A stretch of DNA of 64,000 nt from Kordiimonadaceae bacterium (GCA_024236295.1 JACKKT010000012.1:17619-81618); one strand, 5' to 3'; shown: positions 1 through 8,036, numbered from the stretch's first letter. The notes: generated by a model not told the origin, from the sequence alone. Translations and numbers: made by a program.

Positions 1-75
1 GAATTGGATCAGATTGGTCTAGATGAAGATATATTTGAATTGATGGCGAGCTTTAGGGGGAATAATGAAACGTGA
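1..75 (+). CDS. 3' end of an unidentified gene (partial)
   Basis: Frame 1 is open from the window edge to a TGA at 73-75 and would encode the last 24 residues (ELDQIGLDEDIF...) of a protein that begins outside the window. The stop overlaps the start of the next gene (ATG at 65) by 11 bases, as is usual inside an operon, and this is the main argument that it is real. The fragment is acidic and too short to assign to a family. Confidence 0.45.
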   Translation, partial: ELDQIGLDEDIFELMASFRGNNET

Positions 76-514
76 TCCAAATTGGCGGGCGAGTAAGTGG
101 CTTCGATTGAGAGGGCTGGAAAGCCTTTGCTTATTTATTTGGGCTCTTACTGTTCTCTATTTTAAACATGATATACGGCCTGTGTACCAAGCAATGTTTT
201 TGGCACTGATACCACCATTTTCGTACTTTGTGTCGTTTATCTATGCTGCACTAACAATTGGTTTGAGAATGCCATTCAGGTTTACAAGCTTTTATGACCA
301 TAGAATGATGAAAGCTTCAATGAACACAGCAGTGCACATTATCTATGGTTTAATGCTATTCTGGTTGCTTACAGTTACCACCTCTGAAACTTATTTTACC
401 CAAAGGGTAATCGATTATTACATGCTTGATTGGGCATGGTTGGCTGGTATCTTTTTAAACTTTGGAGCGGCTTACTACATATATCGACCAGAGGTTATGC
501 AGGAATGCAATTAA
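65..514 (+). CDS. small integral membrane protein of unknown function
   Basis: 149 residues with a basic N-terminus (MKRDPNWRASKWLRLR) followed by about four hydrophobic segments (roughly residues 19-35, 41-66, 86-105 and 121-140), so an inner-membrane protein. I do not recognise a family. A purine-rich AGGGGGAATA lies directly before the ATG and serves as the ribosome binding site. The start overlaps the preceding partial frame, so the two are probably co-transcribed. Codon use is AT-rich, as in the nuclease gene downstream. No catalytic motif is visible. A holin-like or immunity-like role in an accessory island is possible but unsupported. Confidence 0.6.
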   Translation: MKRDPNWRASKWLRLRGLESLCLFIWALTVLYFKHDIRPVYQAMFLALIPPFSYFVSFIYAALTIGLRMPFRFTSFYDHRMMKASMNTAVHIIYGLMLFWLLTVTTSETYFTQRVIDYYMLDWAWLAGIFLNFGAAYYIYRPEVMQECN

Positions 515-920
515 AAGAGGCTTATACTTGACCACAAGCCACCCAACTGGTACACAATGAGTTCACCACCAATGTGGCAAGTCTAATGATTTCAATGGGT
601 TAGAGAGTATCTTCTCCATTCTCTCTAGCGGCACCATTTTTTCTTAATGATTGCAAATATCCATATACTATCTGAAATGAGTCTAACGTCTTTTCACGAA
701 CAGTGTTAATTCATAGTCGAGGATTTGAACAAACAAATATTTTCAATTTTTATTAATGGTGGTTTATAGTTATTAATACTTTTCTCCTTCAAAAGGATAA
801 GATAAACTCATTGTATTTTATAAAAATATGACTTGGTCGTGGGTATTATTAATACTAAATAACTCATCAAATTTTATTTTATATTTTATATTCAATTAAA
901 GAAATTTGGAGATTGTTTAA
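515..920. other. AT-rich intergenic region, no gene seen
   Basis: About 400 bases without a credible reading frame. Bases 601-607 (TAGAGAG) and 621-627 (CTCTCTA) form a 7-bp inverted repeat with a 13-base loop, followed eight bases later by a T-run (638-642), so a weak terminator for the 65-514 gene is possible. The second half (700-900) is very AT-rich and is the likely promoter region of the nuclease gene at 921. I see nothing else in it. Confidence 0.5.
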
Positions 921-1907
921 TTGAAGTTTAAGCCTAGAAATATTCGTGAAATATCGGAGATGGTTATTGGCAATGCTAAATATTTTCAATACAGATCCAG
1001 TAGCTATATTACTCGTTTTTTTGAAGATTGTGATTTAGACTTTGTCCATGACGGAAGCACAAGATGGTCATGGACTGCCAGCAGACTAGAAGAACTTTTA
1101 GAAGAACCTCATGCATCCGCACATTCTCTACCAAGTCGCTTTGTAAATGTTTTACGTGTTTTAATGGATAAGGCAGATGCAGAAGAAGACGACTTTGATA
1201 GATCATTAGCGCTTGAGGCACTAAATGTACCCTTAGGAAGAGAGGGTTATGAAGCATTTTATGGCGAAGATCGTCTCCTATATATTCGTCACATTGGCAC
1301 AAAAACATTAAGTGAAGTTGCAAATCCACATAGGCCGCTAACACCAGACGAGTTGAAACGAAAGCATCAACTTACAATATATTTAGCGAAATGCTCTGAA
1401 GATGAATTGATAGAAGAAATTTTACTCCCTTTATTCAGGCAACTCGGCTACCACAGAATTACTGCAGTAGGACACAAAGATAAATCCTTAGAATATGGTA
1501 AGGATGTTTGGATGCGCTACGTATTACCAACCCAGCACGTATTATATTTTGGTATTCAGGCTAAAAAGGGCAAACTTGATGCTGCAGGAAATAGTCGTGG
1601 CTCAAATACAAATATTGCCGAAATTTATAATCAAGTTCTGATGATGTTAGGTCACGAAATATTTGATTCAGAAACTAGTAAAAAGGCACTAGTTGATCAT
1701 GCTTTCATTGTAGCGGGAGGAGAGATAACTAAGCAGGCACGGAATTGGTTAGGGCAAAAGTTAGATGCATCTAAAAGAAGTCAAATTCTTTTCATGGATA
1801 GGGAGGATATTCTAAACTTATATACTGTGACAAACATACCTTTACCACAAGACGCAATTCAAGTTTCTAAAATTTCAAATGATTTTGATGATGAAATACC
1901 TTTTTAA
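921..1907 (+). CDS. Mrr-like PD-(D/E)XK restriction endonuclease family protein
   Basis: 328 residues. The C-terminal half carries the arrangement of a restriction-endonuclease-like fold of the Mrr type: a helix with acidic residues (EDELIEEILLPLFRQLGY, residues 160-177), the metal-binding Asp in GKD (about D195), then a hydrophobic strand ending in QAK (Q213-x-K215), the QxK variant of the catalytic ExK. The first ~155 residues are a separate domain I do not recognise and probably sense or bind a target. The start is a TTG at 921, supported by GGAG at 908-911, nine bases upstream. There is no methyltransferase or other restriction subunit beside it in the window, so it may be a type IV (modification-dependent) or solitary defence nuclease. 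AT-rich composition suggests acquisition. An antisense frame at 1009-1344 is a shadow. The family call is fairly firm, the biological role is inferred. Confidence 0.65.
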   Translation: MKFKPRNIREISEMVIGNAKYFQYRSSSYITRFFEDCDLDFVHDGSTRWSWTASRLEELLEEPHASAHSLPSRFVNVLRVLMDKADAEEDDFDRSLALEALNVPLGREGYEAFYGEDRLLYIRHIGTKTLSEVANPHRPLTPDELKRKHQLTIYLAKCSEDELIEEILLPLFRQLGYHRITAVGHKDKSLEYGKDVWMRYVLPTQHVLYFGIQAKKGKLDAAGNSRGSNTNIAEIYNQVLMMLGHEIFDSETSKKALVDHAFIVAGGEITKQARNWLGQKLDASKRSQILFMDREDILNLYTVTNIPLPQDAIQVSKISNDFDDEIPF

Positions 1908-2004
1908 AATTGGAATTGTATTGACTATAGTAAATTGATTTAATTAACCTTCAAGGGGGTATTTCTATCTGGAGGTAAATCAGTATTTTTCTATTTCAAT
2001 AAAA

Positions 2005-2973
2005 CTAAAACAGCCATGGATCGGAACTCATGAATAATCCGATCATGATCAGGCTGGAGATTAAAATCATGCCTATGTTAATGCCAATAAAAACAGTTCT
2101 TCCGGTTTTTTCATTCGCACCGCGGGAGAGGAGTATATACCGCAACCCCGATGCAACATGAATGCCAAGAGCGATAACCCCCAGCCAGTAATAACCGACA
2201 AGCCGGGCATTCCAGTCATCGGTCAGAAGTGAAGATGATGTCAGCCAGGTCCAGTCCGTTTCATTGCCATTAAGTAGCCGGGTTCTGAACACGGCGGACA
2301 GATGGGAGCCGAAAAAGCAGAGAAGGAAAATACCCGATGCCAGTTGTACTGTCGGGATTAATTCTTTTCTGAATTTTGTTGCTTGCCAGGCAAGCGTTGT
2401 ACCGCTTGCAACCTGAAAAGCAATAGCGCTAATGAGGATGGTTTCAATAACCGGATTTCTATATGCGGTTCTTAAAGTTTTCATCATGTTCCAGTGCGTT
2501 TCCCCGCCAGCAAGCCCGCTGAGGTGATTGCTTAAATGGACAAGGGCAAAAATGATTATAATAATGGCGCTGATACCATGAGCTGTTCTCAATTTCATAA
2601 AAGGGGAATTCGGGTTTTCTTCCACAGTTGCGCCGGAATGTTTCTCAGCTTCCATAAAACATAATATGCAAAGCAGCCCCCAGAAAATCACCCAGAACCC
2701 GTCCCCTTCAAAGGGCAGGAAATTATTGCCATCAAGCCATCCGCCAATCATTGAATAAAGAGCAGGGGCACCAATGGCCAGAAAAGATACACGACGGGCC
2801 ATTGGAAACTTTGACGGGTCAATGAATTTATAGGCAAGGATAAAAGCTATTACCGGAAAGGACAGGGAAATAATAAGAAGTATAGGATTTATTTTAGGAC
2901 CAAGTGCGACTGCCCATGGGTAAATCAGGGCAAGGAAAGGTGAAATTGAATTTATTAGCCTGCGTTCAGTCAT
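2005..2973 (-). CDS. polytopic membrane protein resembling a cytochrome-b type anchor
   Basis: 322 residues with about eight hydrophobic helices arranged as two similar halves. Histidines lie in helix-end motifs of the kind used to bind b-type haem in succinate dehydrogenase/fumarate reductase anchors: RTAHG and VHLSNH near the middle, then GSHLSAVFRTR and GIHVASGLRY in the second half. No flavoprotein or iron-sulfur partner is nearby, so the redox role is inferred. A GTG at 3003 would add ten residues, but the ATG at 2973 has AGGA (minus strand, 2986-2983) nine bases upstream and is preferred. It stands alone, facing the same way as the chemotaxis gene but separated from it by a strong terminator at 3126-3158. 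Confidence 0.6.
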   Translation of the reverse strand: MTERRLINSISPFLALIYPWAVALGPKINPILLIISLSFPVIAFILAYKFIDPSKFPMARRVSFLAIGAPALYSMIGGWLDGNNFLPFEGDGFWVIFWGLLCILCFMEAEKHSGATVEENPNSPFMKLRTAHGISAIIIIIFALVHLSNHLSGLAGGETHWNMMKTLRTAYRNPVIETILISAIAFQVASGTTLAWQATKFRKELIPTVQLASGIFLLCFFGSHLSAVFRTRLLNGNETDWTWLTSSSLLTDDWNARLVGYYWLGVIALGIHVASGLRYILLSRGANEKTGRTVFIGINIGMILISSLIMIGLFMSSDPWLF

Positions 2974-3116
2974 TTTCAGTTTTCCTATTGTTGTTATTGG
3001 CACCTTTTTTAATTTTTTATGAAATAATTACTCTTTCTTTCTACAATGAAACTATTCCCTTAACAAATTTAATTTTTTGCTGATCTGATAAAGGGATTAT
3101 AGTTTTCCGGCTATGC

Positions 3117-3158
3117 AAAAAAAAACAGTCTAAGTCTGAGGAATATAGACTTAGACTG
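3117..3158 (-). terminator. strong Rho-independent terminator of the chemotaxis receptor gene
   Basis: A perfect 12-bp inverted repeat (CAGTCTAAGTCT at 3126-3137, AGACTTAGACTG at 3147-3158) with a 9-base loop. On the minus strand the hairpin is followed by nine U residues (A-run at 3117-3125). It lies 40 bases past the stop of the gene at 3198-5078 and insulates it from 2005-2973. Confidence 0.92.
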
Positions 3159-3197
3159 CAGTTCAAAATGTGATGCAATGAACATCACGAGGGGGAA

Positions 3198-5078
3198 TTA
3201 GTTTTGCAAACTTTTATATAATTGTGATACTTCTTCGGTTGAACTATTGGCATTTTTGACAGATGAAGAAATTGAAATCAGGCTTTCATCAATTTTCTGT
3301 ACCTCATCGACGGTTGTCTGGATATTCTGGGTCATTTCCTTGGCTGTTGCGGTTTGTTCCTCGACCGCGCTGGAAACGGTAGTAACGCTGTTTTCCACCT
3401 GATGGACGGATTTTTTAATATTTGATAATTGTTGGATAACCTCATGTGATACATTTTGCATATTGGTAATTTCGGAGGATATTTGAACAGTTGCGTCCGC
3501 TACCTGGCTGGCAAGGGACTTTACCTCCGAAGCGACAACGGCGAACCCCTTACCGGCATCACCGGCGCGGGCGGATTCAATTGTGGCATTGAGGGCCAGC
3601 AGGTTGATCTGGTTGGCGATTTCCTGAATGACGGAGACAATGTTGTTCATGGAAAGGGCGGCTTCACTTAATTTTTCGGTGGAGTGGTCCGCTTTACGGG
3701 CTTCATTAATTGCCTCTTCGACTTCCGATCTTGATCCTTCCATGCTTTGGGCAATTTCATCGGCTGCGGCACGGAACTGTTCCGTTGCTGCGGAAACAGA
3801 CTGGATCATTTGCAGGGTTTCGGTTGAGGACTGGGCGGCCGTACCTGTTTGTTCATTGGCATCATTAATGGAGGACAGTAAACTGCTGATTTTTTCATCC
3901 ATAAGGGTGTTGATTTTTTCTGCATTCAGCCTTGCCAAAGTCTGTCTGGTGACATCGGATGCATATTTGACAACTTTAAACGGCTTGCCATTTGGGTTAA
4001 AAATCGGGTTATAGGAGGCCTGTATCCAGACCTCGTGACCGTCTTTTGCAATTCTTTTAAATTCGCCGGACTGGAATTCACCATTATTAAGGGATTGCCA
4101 CAGTGTTTGATAGTCATTGCTTTGTCTGAACGCTGCGTCAACAAACATACTGTGGTGTTTTCCGATAACCTCACCCCTTTCATAGCCAAGTGTTTTTAAA
4201 AAATTATCATTGGCATCTAAAATTGTTCCATCAAGATTGAAGGAAATGACTGCCTGTGATTTATTGATGGCGTCGATCTGTCCGGAATAGTCCGCATTTA
4301 TTATTTTTTGCGCTGTGATGTCAGTGGCATATTTGACGACTTTAAACGGCTTGCCATTTGGGTCAAATATCGGGTTATAGGATGCCTGTATCCATATTTC
4401 TTTTCCGCCTTTTGCAAGACGCATAAATTCGGACGCCTGAAATGCACCGCTGGCGAGTGAATTCCAGAAAGCTTTATAGTCATCAGATTTACTATAGGCC
4501 GGATCAACAAACATTCTGTGATGATTGCCGACAATTTCGCTTCGATCATAACCGACGGTTTTCAGAAAATTATCATTGGCGTCAAGTATTGTCCCGTCAA
4601 GGTTAAAGGAGATAACGGCGAGCGATTTGTTTATGGCTTTAATTTGACCTTCATAATCGGCCATTTCCAGTTTCTGGGCGGTGATATCCGTTGCAAACTT
4701 GACAATTTTATAGACCTCGCCCTTGTCGTTGATGAGCGGGTTATAGCTTGCCTGTATCCAGACCTCATGCCCGCCTTTTGCAATTCTTTTAAATTCCGCT
4801 GATTTAAACGCGCCATTTTTTAATGAGTGCCAGAAATTTTTATAGTCTTCGCTTTCGGCATAGCTTTTGTCCAAAAACATGCTGTGATGTTTTCCAATTA
4901 TTTCTGAGAAGGAGTAGCCAAGCAATTCAAGAAAATTTTCATTGGCATCAAGGATATCGCCTTCAATGTCAAATGAGATAATTGCTTGCGATTTGTTAAG
5001 CGCTTTTTGTATGGACTTTATTTCATTGGTCGATTGATTATTAAGGCCAATATTTTTGATCGTTGCGTAGATATTCAT
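3198..5078 (-). CDS. soluble methyl-accepting chemotaxis protein with three PAS domains
   Basis: 626 residues, no transmembrane helix or signal peptide, so a cytoplasmic (Aer/TlpC-like) receptor. Residues ~24-390 are three consecutive PAS-PAC units with a period of 122 residues, each with GTILDANDNFL-, GKHHSMFVD- and EVWIQASYNP-type motifs. The last 235 residues are the MCP signalling domain with the conserved hairpin tip (NQINLLALNATIESARAGDA) that contacts CheA/CheW. The PAS units contain WIQASYNP as in flavin- or haem-binding PAS domains, so a redox, oxygen or energy signal is plausible but the cofactor is unknown. No che genes lie in the window. The ATG at 5078 is preceded by a GGGGGCAATTAA Shine-Dalgarno region, and the gene ends at a strong terminator. 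Confidence 0.9.
   Translation of the reverse strand: MNIYATIKNIGLNNQSTNEIKSIQKALNKSQAIISFDIEGDILDANENFLELLGYSFSEIIGKHHSMFLDKSYAESEDYKNFWHSLKNGAFKSAEFKRIAKGGHEVWIQASYNPLINDKGEVYKIVKFATDITAQKLEMADYEGQIKAINKSLAVISFNLDGTILDANDNFLKTVGYDRSEIVGNHHRMFVDPAYSKSDDYKAFWNSLASGAFQASEFMRLAKGGKEIWIQASYNPIFDPNGKPFKVVKYATDITAQKIINADYSGQIDAINKSQAVISFNLDGTILDANDNFLKTLGYERGEVIGKHHSMFVDAAFRQSNDYQTLWQSLNNGEFQSGEFKRIAKDGHEVWIQASYNPIFNPNGKPFKVVKYASDVTRQTLARLNAEKINTLMDEKISSLLSSINDANEQTGTAAQSSTETLQMIQSVSAATEQFRAAADEIAQSMEGSRSEVEEAINEARKADHSTEKLSEAALSMNNIVSVIQEIANQINLLALNATIESARAGDAGKGFAVVASEVKSLASQVADATVQISSEITNMQNVSHEVIQQLSNIKKSVHQVENSVTTVSSAVEEQTATAKEMTQNIQTTVDEVQKIDESLISISSSVKNANSSTEEVSQLYKSLQN
3920..5011. repeat. 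three tandem ~366-bp copies encoding PAS domains
   Basis: The three PAS units are recognisably repeated at DNA level as well as protein level, for example the stretch encoding ILDANDNFL recurs near 4200, 4564 and 4930. The second and third copies are the most alike, which suggests a relatively recent internal duplication and a site prone to recombination. Confidence 0.8.
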
Positions 5079-5259
5079 TTAATTGCCCCCGAGTTTTCAT
5101 CAAAAAATTATATTTCCATAAAAATTGATCTACTTGGGAATGTACTATTAAACTCTTAACTTTCGATTAATTAAACCTATTAAATAAATTTCGGTGAATT
5201 CCCCTGACTAAGAAATTTAAATTCCATATTTGTTATTATCTGAAAAATTTATAAATAAT

Positions 5260-5290
5260 TGATCCGATGGCTATAGCTTATCCGTATAAA
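5260..5290 (+). promoter_or_regulatory. candidate ECF (RpoE/ChrR-type) promoter of rpoE-chrR
   Basis: TGATCC at 5260-5265 and CGTATAAA at 5283-5290, 17 bases apart. TGATCC is the -35 element known for the RpoE sigma factor controlled by ChrR in Rhodobacter. The same pair of motifs precedes the SDR gene at 6704. A transcript starting just after 5290 would leave a ~110-base leader before the sigma gene and implies autoregulation. Confidence 0.6.
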
Positions 5291-5405
5291 GGCCATGATA
5301 ACTGCAGGACACCATATTTGTATTAGGAAAAGTGATGCCTTTTGCTTGACGGCACATGTGCTGATGTCTGATAGTCAGTGCAGAAATCTTGATAAAGGCA
5401 GCAAA

Positions 5406-5972
5406 ATGGATGAACCGTCGGTTTTTTCAGACTATAGCCATGAGCAACTTGTAATTCTTGTCGCGCGTAACAAGGACAGGAACGCTTTTCATCAGCTGTT
5501 TGATTATTTTGCACCACGCATCAAAAGTTATCTTCTTAATTTTAACATTTCCGATCAGGGGGCCGAGGATCTGACCCAGGACGTCATGATCACCCTTTGG
5601 CAGAAGGCCGATAAATTTGACCCGGAAAAGGCAAAAATATCGACCTGGCTTTTTCGCGTGGCCAGAAACAAATATATCGACAAAGTCCGTCAGCAGAAAT
5701 ATCCGGAAGTCAACGCGGATGATCATATCGCATCGATGATTGCGCCGGAAAAAACCGATCAAACTATTAAAGAGCAACAGGACAGGGGCCGTATAGAAAT
5801 GGCAATGGCTGTGCTTAATGATGAACAGAGAAAAGTCATTGAGCTATCATTTTTTAAGGAATTATCACATTCACAGATAGCCGAAGCAACTAACCTGCCG
5901 CTCGGTACCGTGAAATCAAGGATCAGAATGGCGTTTCAGGCGTTAAGAGAAGAATTAGGAGACTATCGATGA
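5406..5972 (+). CDS. rpoE: ECF RNA polymerase sigma factor, RpoE/ChrR-associated type
   Basis: 188 residues. Sigma region 2 (HQLFDYFAPRIKSYLL through AEDLTQDVMITLWQ and WLFRVARNKYIDKVR) binds core polymerase and the -10 element. Region 4 (LNDEQRKVIELSFF...HSQIAEATNLPLGTVKSRI) is the helix-turn-helix for the -35 element. The frame is open upstream to an ATG at 5295, but the candidate transcription start is at about that base and the upstream 37 residues look non-coding. The ATG at 5406, with AAAGG six bases before it, is the start I accept. The gene overlaps chrR by four bases (ATGA), the usual arrangement of this sigma with its anti-sigma. By analogy with Rhodobacter it directs the response to singlet oxygen, and the genes to 12505 are its likely regulon. 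Confidence 0.88.
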   Translation: MDEPSVFSDYSHEQLVILVARNKDRNAFHQLFDYFAPRIKSYLLNFNISDQGAEDLTQDVMITLWQKADKFDPEKAKISTWLFRVARNKYIDKVRQQKYPEVNADDHIASMIAPEKTDQTIKEQQDRGRIEMAMAVLNDEQRKVIELSFFKELSHSQIAEATNLPLGTVKSRIRMAFQALREELGDYR

Positions 5973-6616
5973 AAACCCACGGCATTATTCCAGATGAATG
6001 GATTGTGTCCTATGCATCAGGCGCATTAAGTGAAGCCCATGCGCTGGTGGTTGCAACGCACTGTCATTTTCATCCGGACCTACAGCAGAAACTGATAGAT
6101 GCGGAAAATATTGGGGCCATGCTTATGGAAAGCCGCCCGCTGGCGAAAGTTTCAAGCCATATGTTTGATGACATAATCAGTAAAATTGATGATCTGCCAA
6201 ATAAAGCAATGCAGCCTTCAAATGATAATGGGTTGCCATTTCCACTGGCGGATTATTTAAATCATAAATCTCTGGATCAGTTAAACTGGCGGATGATGGG
6301 CCCCGGTCTGTCACAGGTCCGCTTATGGACTGGCCCTAATGATGAGCGTCTCTGGCTTCTTAAAGCTAAGGGTGGGGCAAAAATTCCGCCCCATGATCAT
6401 AGGGGGATTGAGCTTACCCTTGTTTTGCAGGGAAGCTACCATGTTGGTAATGATCAATATGGTCCCGGTCTTTTGGAAATTGCCGATGATGAAACAAAAA
6501 ATCATACGCCGCTTATTGATCCGGGTGAAGATTGTATCTGTCTGGTTGTGACGGAAGCCCCGATTAAAATCCACAGCTTCCTTGGGCGTCTGGCGCAGCC
6601 CTTTATCGGGCTTTAA
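5969..6616 (+). CDS. chrR: ChrR-type anti-sigma factor with C-terminal cupin
   Basis: 215 residues. The N-terminal ~80 residues match the zinc-binding anti-sigma domain of ChrR (IPDEWIVSYASGALSEAHAL, then VVATH). The C-terminal ~115 residues are a cupin with the metal-binding pattern PPHDHRGIELTLVLQG and a later His (about residue 178). In Rhodobacter the N-domain holds the sigma factor and the cupin is needed for release on singlet oxygen. In the remembered Rhodobacter sequence the zinc ligands following H31 are C35 and C38. Here the stretch reads H31-C32-H33-F34-H35, with Leu at 38, so the cysteine pair is lost and replaced by extra histidines. It overlaps the sigma gene by four bases. Identity is firm, metal chemistry at the N-domain is open. 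Confidence 0.9.
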   Translation: MKTHGIIPDEWIVSYASGALSEAHALVVATHCHFHPDLQQKLIDAENIGAMLMESRPLAKVSSHMFDDIISKIDDLPNKAMQPSNDNGLPFPLADYLNHKSLDQLNWRMMGPGLSQVRLWTGPNDERLWLLKAKGGAKIPPHDHRGIELTLVLQGSYHVGNDQYGPGLLEIADDETKNHTPLIDPGEDCICLVVTEAPIKIHSFLGRLAQPFIGL

Positions 6617-6636
6617 AAAGTTCGACAGTTTAAAAC

Positions 6637-6668
6637 TGATCCGAAAGCAGCTTTTCTTCGTAAAATAA
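6637..6668 (+). promoter_or_regulatory. candidate ECF (RpoE/ChrR-type) promoter of the SDR gene
   Basis: TGATCC at 6637-6642 and CGTAAAAT at 6659-6666, 16 bases apart (18 bases to TAAAA). It lies 38 bases before the SDR start and matches the promoter proposed for the sigma factor itself in both boxes. Confidence 0.6.
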
Positions 6669-6703
6669 ACTGTGAGCTATGAACGTTAATGGCAAGGTAA
6701 TTT

Positions 6704-7471
6704 ATGAAAAGAAAATGGAAAAGCGCCTGGGTCATCGGTGGCAGCACGGGTCTTGGTGCTGCACTGGTCAGGAAATTAGCCGTAAATGATGTCTTAACAT
6801 ATGTTTCTGCCCGAAACACTGAGGCTTTAGAAGTATTAAAAGAAGAAAACCCCTCCATTATCCCATTTCCGCTGGATGTAACAGATCCGGATTCCTGCGT
6901 TCATCAAGTTACTAATGTTATTAAAGCCAATAATGGTCTTCCAGATCTGATAATTTTAAATGCTGCCATCTATTCACCCATGGGTGTGGCAAAATTTAAT
7001 GCCAAAGAAATTTCAAAGATGATGAATGTGAATTTTTTGGGCATTGTGAATATGTTTTCTGCCCTGCTTCCACATAAAAAAACTGAAAAACAGGTGACGA
7101 TTGCAGCCATTACCTCGCCAAGTGGCTGGCGCGGGCTTCCGGGCGGGATCGGCTACGGGTCATCAAAAGCGGCCGTTATCAACCTGATCGAAAGTATGAA
7201 AGGCGAACTGGATGGTTCAGGGTTTGATCTTCGGTTAGTAAATCCCGGCTTTATAAAAACCCGTCTGACCGATAAGAATAATTTTAAAATGCCACAGCTT
7301 ATGAGCCCTGATGCTGCTGCGGTCAAAGCGCTTGACGGTTTATCGGGGAGCAAATTTGATCTATGTTTTCCCAATCCTTTTCTTTTTTATTTAAAGCTGC
7401 TGCGCATTCTGCCTTATTCAATATATTTTTGGCTCATGAAAAAAATCGTGGACAAAAAAAAGGTCCTGTAA
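6704..7471 (+). CDS. short-chain dehydrogenase/reductase of the stress regulon
   Basis: 255 residues, Rossmann fold. The NAD(P)-binding turn is GGSTGLGAALV near residue 12, NAA (about 87) is the structural Asn motif, and GYGSSKAAV (about 149-157) supplies the catalytic Tyr and Lys. The C-terminus ends in a hydrophobic and basic stretch (FYLKLLRILPYSIYFWLMKK) that could tether it to the membrane. The substrate is not evident. SDRs of this kind sit beside cfa and DUF1365 genes in other ChrR loci. ATG at 6704 has AAGG six bases upstream and an ECF-type promoter at 6637. Its last codons form one arm of the terminator that ends the convergent operon. Confidence 0.8.
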   Translation: MKRKWKSAWVIGGSTGLGAALVRKLAVNDVLTYVSARNTEALEVLKEENPSIIPFPLDVTDPDSCVHQVTNVIKANNGLPDLIILNAAIYSPMGVAKFNAKEISKMMNVNFLGIVNMFSALLPHKKTEKQVTIAAITSPSGWRGLPGGIGYGSSKAAVINLIESMKGELDGSGFDLRLVNPGFIKTRLTDKNNFKMPQLMSPDAAAVKALDGLSGSKFDLCFPNPFLFYLKLLRILPYSIYFWLMKKIVDKKKVL

Positions 7472-7480
7472 ACGGACCTT
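7454..7480 (-). terminator. terminator of the reverse-strand stress operon, inside the SDR 3' end
   Basis: AAGGTCC (7460-7466) and GGACCTT (7474-7480) form a 7-bp stem with a 7-base loop, and on the minus strand it is followed by U residues from the A-run at 7454-7461. It therefore works best for the operon running 12505 to 7506. It includes the stop codon of the SDR gene, so the two converging transcription units share it. Confidence 0.75.
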
Positions 7481-7505
7481 AAGTTTGAGGGGGAGGCGGA
7501 TAATA

Positions 7506-8036
7506 TCATTCCTTATAAAATGAAAGTGTGACACTGCCGACATTAAAGCCCCATTTGGATACATATGCCCTGTTAATCATAACACCGTCTTCCTGAAGGA
7601 ACATCCAGTCATCAAATTTCAGTTTGTAACTTTTATTCCCCACCGGAAGATCAAAGACATAGATCCAGTTAAAGGCATTTCCGGAACGTTTGCCACGGGC
7701 AGTACCGATCACACCATTTGTGGTTCCTTCATAATAGCCATCGGGTAAGATTTTTATCGTCCAGTGCCGCTTATCAAGCTTGCCGTTTTTATATTTAAAA
7801 TCCTCGTCAAGTGTCAGAATATCACCCTCAACTGACCCGGTAATATTCACTTTAAACTGGTTGACGATTTCTCCTGAGCGGTTTTCAAAGACACCGTAAG
7901 CGACGGTTTTGCCGTTAAAATAATCCTCAAGAATAAATTCCGGTAAATTGTATTTATAATCGTTAACGTCCATCTTGCTGCATCCTGTTACACTTAGAAA
8001 GAATATCGTCAATAACAGCTTTTTAAGCATGTTCAT
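7506..8036 (-). CDS. DUF3833-like lipoprotein
   Basis: About 176 residues. The N-terminus (MNMLKKLLLTIFFLSVTGC) is a lipoprotein signal with lipobox VTGC, so the mature protein is anchored by a diacylated Cys, probably at the outer membrane. The rest is a compact beta-rich domain with a central motif GYYEGTTNGVIGTARGKRSGNAF and the pattern of DUF3833, a family repeatedly found with cfa and DUF1365 genes. Function is unknown, a lipid-binding lipocalin-like barrel is an inference. The frame is open far upstream into cfa, but the lipobox fixes the start to ATG 8036 or 8030, neither with a clear Shine-Dalgarno. Overlap with the cfa stop (8023) implies translational coupling. Last gene of the operon. 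Confidence 0.75.
   Translation of the reverse strand: MNMLKKLLLTIFFLSVTGCSKMDVNDYKYNLPEFILEDYFNGKTVAYGVFENRSGEIVNQFKVNITGSVEGDILTLDEDFKYKNGKLDKRHWTIKILPDGYYEGTTNGVIGTARGKRSGNAFNWIYVFDLPVGNKSYKLKFDDWMFLQEDGVMINRAYVSKWGFNVGSVTLSFYKE

Noticed and set aside
595..640. Sequence ending in GCGGCACCA before a T-run, like a tRNA or tmRNA 3' end that could mark an attachment site
   Set aside because: No TTCRA-type T-loop and no acceptor-stem partner upstream; the 7-bp hairpin alone does not make a tRNA end.
1009..1344. Antisense reading frame of 111 codons inside the nuclease gene
   Set aside because: No family resemblance or ribosome binding site; it is the shadow of a well-supported gene.
2005..2973. 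Succinate dehydrogenase anchor subunit proper
   Set aside because: No sdhA/sdhB/sdhD genes adjacent and the length with two similar halves is unlike SdhC; only a general resemblance is claimed.
3920..5011. Regular repeats read as a possible CRISPR-like array
   Set aside because: The 366-bp period encodes PAS domains in a continuous frame; no short identical repeats with unique spacers.
5295..5405. Upstream extension of the sigma factor by 37 residues
   Set aside because: The frame start coincides with the predicted transcription start, the residues are not sigma-like, and ATG 5406 has a good ribosome binding site.
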